DNA from: RGIG7332 sp045580305
Lineage (GTDB): Bacteria > Bacillota > Clostridia > Oscillospirales > JAAYXM01
DNA: 64,000 nucleotides
Reading direction: 5' to 3'
NCBI GenBank assembly: GCA_045580305.1
Contig: JAZNNQ010000001.1
Span: forward strand, 176,279 to 240,278
Shown here in pieces: positions 24,028 through 32,986 of this stretch; position 1 is the first letter of the stretch, and each line of letters starts with the position of its first letter. A model generated the notes under the pieces. It was not told the origin of the DNA and searched no databases. It saw only the letters and a list, made by a program, of their open reading frames with translations. The position numbers were made by a program, and so were the translations under genes.

Positions 24028-24525
24028 ATGAAGCTTAATCTTTTAGAGGCGGGCGAAATCGTAAATACTCACGGCATCCGCGGTGAGGTTAAAATCAACC
24101 CCTGGTGCGACTCGCCGGATTTTCTTTTGGAATTTGATAAGTTTTACATCGACGGAAAGGCTATTGCTGTTCAAAGCGCGCGTGTTCATAAAAATTGCGT
24201 ACTTGCCGCGCTAAAGGGTGTCAACGATATCAATGGAGCCATGGCTCTTCGTGGTAAAATCGTGTCCGTTAACAAGGACGAGGTATCACTTGATGAAGGT
24301 CAGTATTTCATCTCCGACCTTATCGGTCTTGAGGTTTTTGATACCGAAAGCAACTCGGTTGCAGGTAAAATTTCCGATGTGCTCAACCTGCCCGCAAATG
24401 ATGCCTATGTTGTGCAAGACGGATCTCTTGAATATATGATTCCGGTGGTAAAAGAATTTGTTCTTGGAGTTGATTTAGAGGCAGGCCGTGTTACCGTTAA
24501 GCTTATTCCGGGAATGAGAGGATAA
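24028..24525 (+). CDS. rimM: Ribosome maturation factor RimM
   Basis: The 165-residue protein has the RimM N-terminal barrel (AGEIVNTHGIRGEVKINPW) and the C-terminal PRC barrel (LIGLEVFDT, PANDAYVVQ, IPVVKEFV). It assists maturation of the 30S head around S19. The ATG at 24028 follows GGGAG; the upstream in-frame codons are not family-like. trmD begins 3 bases after the stop, as in most Firmicutes. Confidence 0.95.
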   Translation: MKLNLLEAGEIVNTHGIRGEVKINPWCDSPDFLLEFDKFYIDGKAIAVQSARVHKNCVLAALKGVNDINGAMALRGKIVSVNKDEVSLDEGQYFISDLIGLEVFDTESNSVAGKISDVLNLPANDAYVVQDGSLEYMIPVVKEFVLGVDLEAGRVTVKLIPGMRG

Positions 24526-24528
24526 TTT

Positions 24529-25251
24529 ATGAAAATTGATATTATTACTCTTTTCCCCGATGCGATAAATGCAATGCTGGGCGAGAGTATCTTAGGTCGC
24601 GCTCAGGAAAAGGGCCTTATCCGTATCACCGCGCACCAAATCCGCGACTATACCACAAATAAACAAAAGCAGGTGGACGATGCGCCCTACGGCGGCGGTA
24701 TGGGTATGGTTATGAACGCCGACCCCTTGTACCGCACCTGGCAGGCGATAAATTGTGCCGCCGCAAAGCGTGTTCACACGATATACCTCTCCCCTCAGGG
24801 AAAGGTTTTTAATCAGGAATGTGCCAAACGCCTTTTAAACGATTACGATCATCTCATTTTAGTCTGTGGTCATTACGAAGGCATTGACGAGCGCTTTATC
24901 GAGGAATGTGTTGACGAGGAAATCTCTATGGGTGACTTCGTTCTTACCGGCGGTGAAATCCCCGCAATGGCGGTAGCAGATGCTATTTGCAGAATGGTAC
25001 CCGGAGTGCTCTCTGACGATGAATGCTTTACCGAGGAAAGCCATTTTTCCGGCACGCTCGAATACCCTCAGTACACCCGTCCCTACGAGTGGCATGGCAA
25101 AAAGGTACCGGATGTGCTTTTGTCCGGCCACCACGCTAACATTGTTTCCTGGAGGCGGAAGCAGTCGCTGCTCAGAACAAAGGCAAAGCGGCCGGATATG
25201 TTCGAGAAGCTTGAGCTTTCAAAAAAAGATTTAAAACTCCTTGACGAGTAA
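24529..25251 (+). CDS. trmD: tRNA (guanine-N1)-methyltransferase TrmD
   Basis: The 240-residue enzyme methylates G37 of tRNAs with SAM. It carries the trefoil-knot motifs DAPYGGGMGMVM, ICGHYEGIDER-type VCGHYEGIDERF and SMGDFVLTGGEIPAM. It is translated together with rimM. Confidence 0.97.
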   Translation: MKIDIITLFPDAINAMLGESILGRAQEKGLIRITAHQIRDYTTNKQKQVDDAPYGGGMGMVMNADPLYRTWQAINCAAAKRVHTIYLSPQGKVFNQECAKRLLNDYDHLILVCGHYEGIDERFIEECVDEEISMGDFVLTGGEIPAMAVADAICRMVPGVLSDDECFTEESHFSGTLEYPQYTRPYEWHGKKVPDVLLSGHHANIVSWRRKQSLLRTKAKRPDMFEKLELSKKDLKLLDE

Positions 25252-25286
25252 TTTCAAGGTGATATAATAACTACGAGGTGATACAA

Positions 25287-26177
25287 ATGTTAGTAAAAAA
25301 GATTGATATTCATGTTCACTGCGCTCTTGAGAAGGAAGTTCCCCGCTTTTGGGGCGACGGTGATGATTTTGCAACTCCCGATGAAATGCGTGCTATGTGG
25401 GATAGATGGGGCATTGAAAAGGGCTTACAGCTCCCCGTTGTAACCTCTGACCACACAACCCATCCCCTTACCAACCGCGATGCAATGCAGCTTGTTCGTG
25501 AGAACCCGGATATGTTCTACTGGTTCTGTAATGTTGATCCCCGTTGGGGCGAAAACAACGATAAGACCGACCATTCACAGTACTTAAACTACTATAAGGC
25601 TCGCGGTGCAAAGGGTGTCGGTGAAATTACCAGCAATATGTACTTTGACGATCCCCTTGTTTGGAACTTATTCCGCCACGCTGAGAAGTGCGAAATGCCC
25701 ATTCTTTTCCATATCGGTAATATGGGAAGCGACTACGGTCTTGTTGACGAATTAGGGCTTCCCCGTTTAGAGAAAACTCTTAAGGAGTTCCCGAACCTTC
25801 TCTTTATCGGCCATTCACAGAAGTTCTGGGCAGAAATTTCCGGTGACTGCACTGAGGAGGGCCGCAACGGCTATCCCGAAGGAAAAGTTACTCCCGGTGG
25901 CAGAGTTATTGAGCTTTTAGATAAATACCCCAACCTGCACTGTGACTTGTCTGCAGGCAGTGGCGGCAACGCGATTATGCGTGATGAGGAGTTCGGTCTT
26001 TGGTTCTTAGAGAAATATCAGGACAGACTTTATTTCGGTACCGATATTTGCTCACCGAAGAATGTATTTTTACTCCCCGACTATCTTGATGAATGTGTTA
26101 AGAGCGGTAAACTCTCTGAAACCGCATACAACAAAATTTGTCGCGAGAATGCACTCCGCTTACTTGAAGGTAAATAA
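25287..26177 (+). CDS. Amidohydrolase-family TIM-barrel metal-dependent hydrolase
   Basis: The 296-residue protein starts MLVKKIDIHVHC with the HxH metal motif (His9, His11). Further metal-site candidates are His in LFHIGNMG, His in FIGHSQKFWAEISGD and Asp in FGTDICSP. This matches the Amidohydro_2 group, which includes decarboxylases and hydrolases; the substrate is unknown. The ATG at 25287 has GAGGTG (25275-25280) at the right distance. It follows trmD by 35 bases and may be a separate unit. Confidence 0.82.
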   Translation: MLVKKIDIHVHCALEKEVPRFWGDGDDFATPDEMRAMWDRWGIEKGLQLPVVTSDHTTHPLTNRDAMQLVRENPDMFYWFCNVDPRWGENNDKTDHSQYLNYYKARGAKGVGEITSNMYFDDPLVWNLFRHAEKCEMPILFHIGNMGSDYGLVDELGLPRLEKTLKEFPNLLFIGHSQKFWAEISGDCTEEGRNGYPEGKVTPGGRVIELLDKYPNLHCDLSAGSGGNAIMRDEEFGLWFLEKYQDRLYFGTDICSPKNVFLLPDYLDECVKSGKLSETAYNKICRENALRLLEGK

Positions 26178-26183
26178 GAAAGT

Positions 26184-26214
26184 ATCCCCATCTGTTTCTT
26201 AGGCAGATGGGGAT
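26184..26214 (+). terminator. Weak terminator after the amidohydrolase gene
   Basis: ATCCCCATCTG pairs with CAGATGGGGAT around a 9-base loop. The following TATATT is a poor T-tract. Confidence 0.5.
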
Positions 26215-26235
26215 TATATTAAAAGGGGTATTAAA

Positions 26236-27417
26236 ATGAGTTTCAAGAAAATTGTATCAATTCTTCTCGCTTGCGCTTTGACGCTATCCACCTCAGCGTC
26301 CGCTTTTATGATATCCGTTGTTCCGGGTGACAGAACCACTTTCTCCGATGTTCCCTCGAGTCATTGGGCCTACAGATACATAATGTTTATGGCTGATAAA
26401 GGCATTTTAAAGGGTACATCTGCGCCCGCAAACGGCGTGGGTACTTATTCACCCAACGGCAAGGTTACGGTGGGTGAGTTTTTAACAATTGCCACTCGTC
26501 TTGTTGCAAAGGATAAAATCCAAACCGCCGGAAGTTACTCACATTGGGCTATCCCCTATTACTCCGCAGCGGAGAAAATCGGAATAATTACACCTGATCA
26601 GTTTGCTTGCACTCCACAAGGTCTCAATGAACCTATGTCCCGTGAGGATATGGCGGTAGTTCTTGTGGAAATTGCGCGAGTCAACGGCGAAACCCTAAAA
26701 ATTACTCCTGACATTGAGTATAACATGTTGGACTATAACAGTATATCCGCAGAAAAGTGTGATGCCGTAAAAGCCGCATATTCAAACGGTCTTTTAACCG
26801 GTAAAAGCGGGAATTTGTTTGCCCCCAAGGATAACCTGACCCGTGCTGAAGTAGCTACCGTTTTCTGTCGTGTTATGAATTATGTTGATCGCGAAAAGGT
26901 TGTTCTTACCTATGTTGGCACCGAGCGCGGTAAATATGTTGTCACCGAGCCTGTGGAAACTCAAAATATGTTAAGGCCGACTTATACTATAGAGTTCAGT
27001 AAATCCGCCCTTGACGGCGTGCGCTACGGTGTTGATGAGAAAGGCATCTATGTTGAAGTTACAGCACCCAATTTACCCGATATAATCAAGGACGAGTATG
27101 TTTTCGACTATACCTTTGATGTGTACAGAGCAAATGGCGACTATTTTGCCGAAGGAATATGGTTTATATTAAAGCCGGGCGAATCGAAAAGAGCTCACTT
27201 TGTATCTTTTGATGAAACAAGCGTAACGCTTAATATGCTTGGTAACGGTTACGCCAAGGCAGGTGTTATGATTATGAGTAATAAAACAAACAGATATCCC
27301 ATTTTCACGGCTAATAGCCTTTATCCGAAAAGAGGCGTTCTTCAGCGATCTGACAGTATGTCTGCTGAGGCAATAGACTACGACAGCACTCATATCTGGA
27401 AAGCTATCGGTAAATAG
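26236..27417 (+). CDS. SLH-domain surface protein
   Basis: The 393-residue protein has a signal peptide (IVSILLACALTLSTSASAF) and three S-layer homology repeats across residues 30-220, including FSDVPSSHWAYRYIMFM and LTRAEVATVFCRVMN. A beta-rich C-terminal region of about 170 residues with no recognised domain follows. It is probably held on the cell wall by SLH binding to a secondary cell-wall polymer. It is the second SLH protein in the window; the other carries an M3 peptidase. Confidence 0.88.
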   Translation: MSFKKIVSILLACALTLSTSASAFMISVVPGDRTTFSDVPSSHWAYRYIMFMADKGILKGTSAPANGVGTYSPNGKVTVGEFLTIATRLVAKDKIQTAGSYSHWAIPYYSAAEKIGIITPDQFACTPQGLNEPMSREDMAVVLVEIARVNGETLKITPDIEYNMLDYNSISAEKCDAVKAAYSNGLLTGKSGNLFAPKDNLTRAEVATVFCRVMNYVDREKVVLTYVGTERGKYVVTEPVETQNMLRPTYTIEFSKSALDGVRYGVDEKGIYVEVTAPNLPDIIKDEYVFDYTFDVYRANGDYFAEGIWFILKPGESKRAHFVSFDETSVTLNMLGNGYAKAGVMIMSNKTNRYPIFTANSLYPKRGVLQRSDSMSAEAIDYDSTHIWKAIGK

Positions 27418-27420
27418 TAG

Positions 27421-27453
27421 TAAATCCCGCAAGGAATAACCTTGCGGGATTTA
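27421..27453. terminator. Bidirectional terminator between the SLH and DUF554 genes
   Basis: TAAATCCCGCAAGG pairs with CCTTGCGGGATTTA around AATAA. The same GC core recurs at 28232-28264 on the other side of the DUF554 gene. Confidence 0.88.
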
Positions 27454-27457
27454 TTAT

Positions 27458-28147
27458 TTAAAACAGCGCGATAATATTAAATATTATCGGTGCAAACAGA
27501 ATTGCAGGCAGGAAGTCTGCCACCTTGATTTTGGTAATACCCATTAAATTCGTGCCTATCATCATAATTAAAATCGAACCGACACAAGTCATTTCATTTA
27601 TAGCACCCGCGCTCATAAAGGGTGCAATAAGTCCTGCAAGAAGCACAAGACCGCCTTGTATCACAAATACAGTTACAGAAGCAAAAAGCACGCCTACGCC
27701 AAGGCTTGAGGCAAGTATCATTGATGAAACGAGGTCAAGTGTTGCTTTAGTTATAAGTATCGAATTATCTCCGGTAAGACCCGCCTGTATAGAACCGGTG
27801 ACAGTCATGGAGCCTACGCAAAAAAGAAGCGTTGCCGTTACAAGCCCTTCGGCTATCGATACCTTTTGGCCATCTTTTTTAAATCTGTTTTCAACCGCTT
27901 TGCCCAATCTGTTTATTGCACCATCAATATCCAAAAGTGTACCGAGTATAGCGGCAAGTATCATTGACGCGATTGCAATCAGCACATTTTCACCACAAAG
28001 GCTACCGGATATGCCGATATATAGCGTACAAGCGCCAAGACCTATCATCACCGCACTACTTACTTTCTCGGGGATGCCTTTTTTTAACAGAAGTCCAATA
28101 CAAGATCCGACTATAACCGTAATTACATTTACTATTACGCCTAACAT
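27458..28147 (-). CDS. DUF554 family membrane protein
   Basis: The 229-residue protein has about six membrane helices and the DUF554 (YdfK) pattern, with GVIVNVITVIVGSCIGLL at the start and LGTLLDIDGAINRLG in the first third. Its function is unknown, and the family is widespread in Firmicutes. The start at 28147 has AGAGAAG 6 bases upstream; the ATG at 28153 overlaps that site. It is a single gene with its own promoter. Confidence 0.88.
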   Translation of the reverse strand: MLGVIVNVITVIVGSCIGLLLKKGIPEKVSSAVMIGLGACTLYIGISGSLCGENVLIAIASMILAAILGTLLDIDGAINRLGKAVENRFKKDGQKVSIAEGLVTATLLFCVGSMTVTGSIQAGLTGDNSILITKATLDLVSSMILASSLGVGVLFASVTVFVIQGGLVLLAGLIAPFMSAGAINEMTCVGSILIMMIGTNLMGITKIKVADFLPAILFAPIIFNIIALF

Positions 28148-28187
28148 ATACATCTTCTCTTTCAGTTTTCATCTTTTTGACAGAGAA

Positions 28188-28216
28188 ATTATACTCTTCC
28201 GCAATGCAAAAGTCAA
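28188..28216 (-). promoter_or_regulatory. Promoter of the DUF554 gene
   Basis: On the minus strand TTGACT (28211-28216) and TATAAT (28188-28193) are 17 bases apart. Confidence 0.75.
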
Positions 28217-28231
28217 TGCAATGACTGCTAA

Positions 28232-28264
28232 AAAATCCCGCAAGGTCGTACCTTGCGGGATTTT
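28232..28264 (-). terminator. Terminator after the DegT aminotransferase gene
   Basis: AAAATCCCGCAAGG (28232-28245) pairs with CCTTGCGGGATTTT (28251-28264) around TCGTA, with T-runs on both strands. Confidence 0.88.
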
Positions 28265-28279
28265 AATTGGTTATTTAAC

Positions 28280-29593
28280 TTACTTGCCCTGCTGCATCTC
28301 AGCAACGGACTCAAGCACTGCATCAGCCATATACTTAAGCTGTTCGTCACTTAAGCCGTAAAGCGGTAAGTGGGTAAATCTCTTATAGAATACCTCTTCA
28401 CAGTTGGGGCAGGTCTTTGCGATTTCATCGGGATCAAAGCCGAGTAAGTCGCTTACAACCTTGAAACGATAGAGCGGTCCGAAGTGTGCGATCTGGGTAA
28501 CGCCCTTCTCCTCAAGTTTCTTCTTAAGAACCTGAATATCGCCACCAGCCTTTGCCGGATCGATCTGTAATAAGTAAAGGTGGAGTGAAGGTCTGATATC
28601 CTCGTTACCTAAATCCTGCGGAATAATAGCGTCGTTCTCTGCAAATCTCTCAGTAAGATACTTAGCAGCAGCGGTACGCTTTGCAATAATCTCCTCATTT
28701 CTTGCTACCTGTAAGGTAAGACCTAAGCCCTGGATCTCTGTGGTGGAGGAGTTACCTGCCATAAAGGGTTTCTCTTTACCCTGAATAGGAGTGATGTTGT
28801 AGAGCCAATCCTTAATCGGGCAGCTGAAGTCTAAGCCTAAGAAACGAGCGCGCTTCATATCCGGGCCAAAGCCGGGGATGGTAGTGGTAAGAATACCGCC
28901 CTCACCGAAGGAGGTGATGTTCTTAACCTCGTGCATTGAGAATGCAGCGAAGTCGCCGATAGTACCGATCTTCTTACCCTTATAGATAGCACCGAATGCA
29001 TGTGCAGCGTCCTCAAGAACAAGGATGTTGTGCTTTCTTGCAAGCTCCATAATCGGATCCATATCAACAGGATAGCCGCCGATATGTACCGGAACGATCA
29101 TCTTGGTCTTATCGGTAATCTTGCGAGCTACATCTGCCGGGTCCATATTGATAGTCTTAGGATCAACATCAGCAAAAACAAGCTTACAACCGATGGACAA
29201 AGGATAAGCCATTGTTGCAACGAAGGTAATAGCCGGAACGATAACCTCATCGCCTGCTTTTAAGTTAGCATACTTGTATGCAATCTCAAAACCTGCGGTT
29301 GCGTTGGTTACGAAAGTGGAAGTATCTGTACCGAGGTATGCATTACAAGCTTCCTCAGCCTCTTCAACCTTGCTGCCAAGGGAGAGTTTTCCCGGAGGTG
29401 TTGCAAGAGCGTCAAGCTTCTTAACCTGCTCCCAAACAGCGTTAATTGCCTCGTCGTACTCCTTACCCTCACCCTGCATAAGGAAGCGGATGATTTCCAT
29501 AAGGTCGTGAACATTGTAGTTCTCACCTACTGCAGCCCACGGTACTCTTGTTGCTCCAGTATTATATCTGAAGTCTGTCGTTTTCTTTGCCAT
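28280..29593 (-). CDS. DegT/DnrJ/EryC1/StrS-family aminotransferase
   Basis: The 437-residue PLP enzyme has the family's structure: EVIVPAITFVATMAYPLSIG, VLEDAAHAFGAIYKGKKIGTIGD-type region and the Schiff-base lysine Lys224 in SMHEVKNITSFGEGG. Members transaminate keto-sugars or cyclitol ketones, but no sugar nucleotide genes are nearby, so the substrate is open. The ATG follows AGGAG. It is the last gene of the divIVA-like, fumarase-beta, DegT unit. Confidence 0.85.
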   Translation of the reverse strand: MAKKTTDFRYNTGATRVPWAAVGENYNVHDLMEIIRFLMQGEGKEYDEAINAVWEQVKKLDALATPPGKLSLGSKVEEAEEACNAYLGTDTSTFVTNATAGFEIAYKYANLKAGDEVIVPAITFVATMAYPLSIGCKLVFADVDPKTINMDPADVARKITDKTKMIVPVHIGGYPVDMDPIMELARKHNILVLEDAAHAFGAIYKGKKIGTIGDFAAFSMHEVKNITSFGEGGILTTTIPGFGPDMKRARFLGLDFSCPIKDWLYNITPIQGKEKPFMAGNSSTTEIQGLGLTLQVARNEEIIAKRTAAAKYLTERFAENDAIIPQDLGNEDIRPSLHLYLLQIDPAKAGGDIQVLKKKLEEKGVTQIAHFGPLYRFKVVSDLLGFDPDEIAKTCPNCEEVFYKRFTHLPLYGLSDEQLKYMADAVLESVAEMQQGK

Positions 29594-29607
29594 GATACTT
29601 TGCTCCT

Positions 29608-30162
29608 TTACTTTTTACTGTATTCTTTTCTACCTGTTTCAAACAGGTTATTTCCGTAAGTGTCAATTGCAACGGTTGCCGGGAAATTTTCAACGGTCAT
29701 CTTTTTGACCGATTCACAGCCTAATTCATCAAAAGCGATGACCTCAGCTTCCTTAATTGCCTTTGCAACAATTGCACCTGCACCGCCTACCGCACAAAGA
29801 TAGACCGCGCCAAATTTCTTCATAGCCTCAATAACACCCGCATCGCGCTCACCCTTGCCTATCATACAGGTAAGGCCAAGTTCGATAAGCCGCGGCGCAA
29901 AGCCGTCCATTCTACCTGAAGTCGTGGGACCGCAGGCGCCAACAGGACGACCGCCATGACCCGGTGTGGGGCCGGCATAATAAATAGATACACCCTCAAG
30001 CTCAAAGGGAAGTTTTTTTCCTGCATCCAACAATTCAAAAAGCTTTTTATGGGCAGCATCGCGGGATGTATAAATAGTTCCCGTGAGCGTAACCGTGTCC
30101 CCTGCTTTCAATGTTGGAAGCATCTTCTCAATCTCGCTTGTATGTAAATCATAATGTGCCAT
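29608..30162 (-). CDS. Fumarate hydratase class I, beta subunit (C-terminal domain protein)
   Basis: The 184-residue protein matches the beta-subunit/C-terminal domain of class I iron-sulfur fumarases and L-tartrate dehydratases, with TPGHGGRPVGACGPTTSGRMD and CAVGGAGA. The alpha subunit carrying the [4Fe-4S] site is normally encoded beside it but is not next door here, so it is presumably elsewhere in the genome. The ATG sits 6 bases after the upstream stop, and the ribosome binding site GGGAGG lies inside that gene at a long distance. Confidence 0.82.
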   Translation of the reverse strand: MAHYDLHTSEIEKMLPTLKAGDTVTLTGTIYTSRDAAHKKLFELLDAGKKLPFELEGVSIYYAGPTPGHGGRPVGACGPTTSGRMDGFAPRLIELGLTCMIGKGERDAGVIEAMKKFGAVYLCAVGGAGAIVAKAIKEAEVIAFDELGCESVKKMTVENFPATVAIDTYGNNLFETGRKEYSKK

Positions 30163-30168
30163 AAGCCA

Positions 30169-30939
30169 CTACTGACCCTCCCGCATATTCTTACATTTAC
30201 TGCTCAATGCGTTAAAGGCGTCTTCAATATTAAGACTTGCATCAGAAATGCTGTCAATCTCGCGAGCAAGTTCGGTAACAACAGATTTAAAGCCGATTTT
30301 AAAATCACCTACCGCGTCCTTTGTGCTTTGATAGGACTCGGACATCTCTGCAACAAGATTCTCGATCTCTGCATATACGGTTTCGCGATACTGGTTAAGT
30401 TTTTTGATCTCGCCATCTATGTACGCCTTGTTTTCAGCAACCTCACTTGCCATACGATTGCGAGTTTCTTCCTCAACCCGGTTAGAGCGATTTCTCGCTT
30501 CAAGCTCTAAATTGGCAATCTGTTCTTTGTTTTTTCTTATTTCCTGCTCGCGAGCCTGATATTCGGAAACCTTAGCCTCACTGGCACTTAGTGCATTTTT
30601 AACAGATGCTAGTTCCGTCTCTAAGCTTTCTTTATCAGCAGCGATATTGGCCCTCACTTCTTCAAGTGCAAGAAGCTCAGCTTTTGCTGCATCGCCTTCC
30701 GCCACAGTAGCCGTAAGCTTATCGATACGACTTAAAAGTTCTTTTTTCTCACCAACAAGGTCATTGTTCGCGCTTAAAAGCTCGGAATTTTTTGTTTCAG
30801 CCGCTTTAAGCTCACCCTGGAGTTTTTCGATTTCCTGCGCGTGCTTTGCCGCAAGGTCAGCAATATAATCCGCAACATCCTCGCGTTTAAAACCGCCCAC
30901 AAAGGATTTTTTAAAGAGTTTTTTTGATGTGTTATCCAT
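30169..30939 (-). CDS. DivIVA-domain coiled-coil protein
   Basis: The 256-residue protein has a short N-terminal DivIVA-type motif (KKSFVGGFKREDVADYI) and long coiled-coil segments over about residues 25-185 rich in E, K, A and L. A C-terminal helical region without further motif follows. DivIVA proteins recognise membrane curvature and organise septum, polarity or wall growth. The ATG at 30939 is behind GGGGG; a GTG 15 bases upstream is less likely. It has its own promoter and leads into the fumarase-beta gene. Confidence 0.78.
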   Translation of the reverse strand: MDNTSKKLFKKSFVGGFKREDVADYIADLAAKHAQEIEKLQGELKAAETKNSELLSANNDLVGEKKELLSRIDKLTATVAEGDAAKAELLALEEVRANIAADKESLETELASVKNALSASEAKVSEYQAREQEIRKNKEQIANLELEARNRSNRVEEETRNRMASEVAENKAYIDGEIKKLNQYRETVYAEIENLVAEMSESYQSTKDAVGDFKIGFKSVVTELAREIDSISDASLNIEDAFNALSSKCKNMREGQ

Positions 30940-30969
30940 TCTGATAACCCCCACTCACTTAATATTACT

Positions 30970-30998
30970 ATTATATCACAATCATTTTTTGATGGCAA
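30970..30998 (-). promoter_or_regulatory. Promoter of the divIVA-like operon
   Basis: On the minus strand TTGCCA (30993-30998) and TATAAT (30970-30975) are 17 bases apart. It lies just past the ispE stop. Confidence 0.75.
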
Positions 30999-31001
30999 CC
31001 T

Positions 31002-31865
31002 CTAAATTGCACAGCTTTTTGCAATATATGTTTCTTTATACTTGCTTTTTAAATTCTCGTACGCCTTTTTCGCCAATTTTTCATCATTGAATATACCAAA
31101 TGTAGTGCTGCCGCTGCCGCTCATAATCGAACCCAGCGCGCCACATTCCAGCAAGGTCTTTTCAATTTCGCAAATATCGGTTTTCTCCTTTGAAACAATT
31201 TCCTCAAGAACATTGTACATATTACCCGCAATTTGCGGTAGGTCGCCACACTTCAGCGCGGAAATTATTTTTTCGGTATCCGGATGTTTTTCTATTTTAT
31301 CGATTTTAAGCGAACCGAACACCTTGGCAGTGGACATACCATAGCCGGGCTTGCACAGGACAACACTGCACTCGGGAAGCTGAGTAAGCGCAGTAAGCCT
31401 CTCCCCTACACCTTCTGCAAGCATCGTTCCGCCACGAACACAAAACGGAACATCAGCACCGACCTTAAGACCAATCTCGCACAGCTTATCATCACTCAAG
31501 TTGGTCTCATACAATCTGTTTAGAGCACGAAGTACCGCTGCTCCATCGGTACTGCCACCGGCAAGGCCAGCCGCAACCGGAATGTTCTTTTCAATGGCGA
31601 TGTGAACGCCATCGCATTTAACACCTGTTGCATCAAAAAATGCGCGAGCCGCCTTAACCGCAATATTGCGATCATCATCCGGCAAATATCCTAAATTGCT
31701 TATGGTCTTTATTCCCTCACCGGTACCTATCCTGACAGCAATATTGTCGTGCAAAGACACGGTCTGCATAATCATTTGCAGATCGTGATAGCCGTCGGGG
31801 CGCTTTGCGATTACATCAAGTGTTAAATTTATTTTGGCATATGCCTTTTCAAAGCAGTGCTTCAT
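31002..31865 (-). CDS. ispE: 4-diphosphocytidyl-2-C-methyl-D-erythritol kinase
   Basis: The 287-residue GHMP kinase has the N-terminal AYAKINLTLDVIAKRPDGYHDL, the phosphate loop PVAAGLAGGSTDGAAVLRAL and the C-terminal SGSGSTTFGIF. It phosphorylates CDP-methylerythritol in the MEP route to isoprenoid precursors. The ATG overlaps the upstream DUF362 stop by four bases (ATGA), so translation is coupled. Confidence 0.96.
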   Translation of the reverse strand: MKHCFEKAYAKINLTLDVIAKRPDGYHDLQMIMQTVSLHDNIAVRIGTGEGIKTISNLGYLPDDDRNIAVKAARAFFDATGVKCDGVHIAIEKNIPVAAGLAGGSTDGAAVLRALNRLYETNLSDDKLCEIGLKVGADVPFCVRGGTMLAEGVGERLTALTQLPECSVVLCKPGYGMSTAKVFGSLKIDKIEKHPDTEKIISALKCGDLPQIAGNMYNVLEEIVSKEKTDICEIEKTLLECGALGSIMSGSGSTTFGIFNDEKLAKKAYENLKSKYKETYIAKSCAI

Positions 31866-32986
31866 TTTTTAACAATCCTTTTAAATCCAATTGCCTTTGG
31901 CGGGCATAATTCGTGACAGCAGTAGCATTTGACACACTGAGTATAATCGATTTTCGCCTTGCCGTCGTCAATTTTTATTGTATGCATCGGGCAGGTACGC
32001 TCACAAGCGCCGCAACCCACACATTTTTTAATATTTATATAGGGATAAGGTGTTACAAGGCAGCCGATAAGCCGCCTGAATTTCTCGGGTACCAGACGGA
32101 TTAAAAAGCCCGGTACCTTACTCGATGCAGGGATAAAGTACAACTCGTGTGCTTTGGGATCATCACCAAGGTATTCAAGCTCATAGGCGGTCTTTGGAAT
32201 AAGATTGCGCTCTTGTGCATCAACAATTGTGGGGACATCCTCGGGTTTAAAGCCCATAACGCGAATACCTGCAAGGTCAACCGCGTGGGGATTTACACCG
32301 CCTAATAGTACGCCCGCTTCCTTAGCGGTACCGCCTGATGGGCCCTTGCCCTGCATTCCTACAACGCCGTCGATAACAGAAAAATCAGGCTTTACAAGTT
32401 CACACAAGTCAACTATCATCTGGCAAAACTCTTCCTTCTCGGGGAATTTCGCGTGGTACATAGGCTTGGTAAGTCCGGGGATAACGCCGAACAGATTTTT
32501 AACAGCGCCTGTGTAGTAGGCAAAGCCGTGAGTTTTAAGTTTCGCTACGCTTATGATAAACTCTGCATCATGTACGGGTTTTATAATGGGGAACTTACTC
32601 ACTTTTTTGCCGTTGCACTCCATATCCTCGCTGGAGGTGTCGAAATTCAGTGTAGCACCGGTTTCTTCTGCCACCTGCGCCATACCGGTCACAGAGTACA
32701 GTTTCTTTAATATCTGTGTATTATAAACGCCGCCACAGCTGTCGGCAATGGTAACCTGACAGCCGGCATCAATGAATTCGCGGGCAAGCGCTTTTACCAC
32801 ACTTGGGTGTGTGGTAGTAAAATCGCGAGGAGCGCGTGCCATAAGAAGATTTGGCTTGATAAGAACCTTCTTGCCCCCTGCAAGGGCCTTTGCACCGCCG
32901 TACTCGGCAAGCAGTCTGTGAATGGATCTATCCACTATCTCCTGCTCGTAATTTTTACATTCTATAAGCGCTACCCGTTTATCCAT
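31862..32986 (-). CDS. DUF362 protein with C-terminal 2[4Fe-4S] ferredoxin domain
   Basis: The 374-residue protein has a DUF362 domain (residues 1 to about 300, with VLIKPNLLMARAPRDFTTTHP and KLKTHGFAYYTGAVKNLFG) followed by two ferredoxin motifs, CVGCGACERTCP and CVKCYCCHELCP. The function of DUF362-ferredoxins is not established. They occur mainly in anaerobes and are presumed to move electrons. The start codon directly follows the aminotransferase stop (TAAATG). Confidence 0.87.
   Translation of the reverse strand: MDKRVALIECKNYEQEIVDRSIHRLLAEYGGAKALAGGKKVLIKPNLLMARAPRDFTTTHPSVVKALAREFIDAGCQVTIADSCGGVYNTQILKKLYSVTGMAQVAEETGATLNFDTSSEDMECNGKKVSKFPIIKPVHDAEFIISVAKLKTHGFAYYTGAVKNLFGVIPGLTKPMYHAKFPEKEEFCQMIVDLCELVKPDFSVIDGVVGMQGKGPSGGTAKEAGVLLGGVNPHAVDLAGIRVMGFKPEDVPTIVDAQERNLIPKTAYELEYLGDDPKAHELYFIPASSKVPGFLIRLVPEKFRRLIGCLVTPYPYINIKKCVGCGACERTCPMHTIKIDDGKAKIDYTQCVKCYCCHELCPPKAIGFKRIVKK

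Noticed and set aside
27525..28361. A 278-codon frame on the plus strand opposite DUF554 and DegT
   Set aside because: It is antisense to clear membrane-protein and aminotransferase genes, has no ribosome binding site, and crosses two terminators and a promoter.
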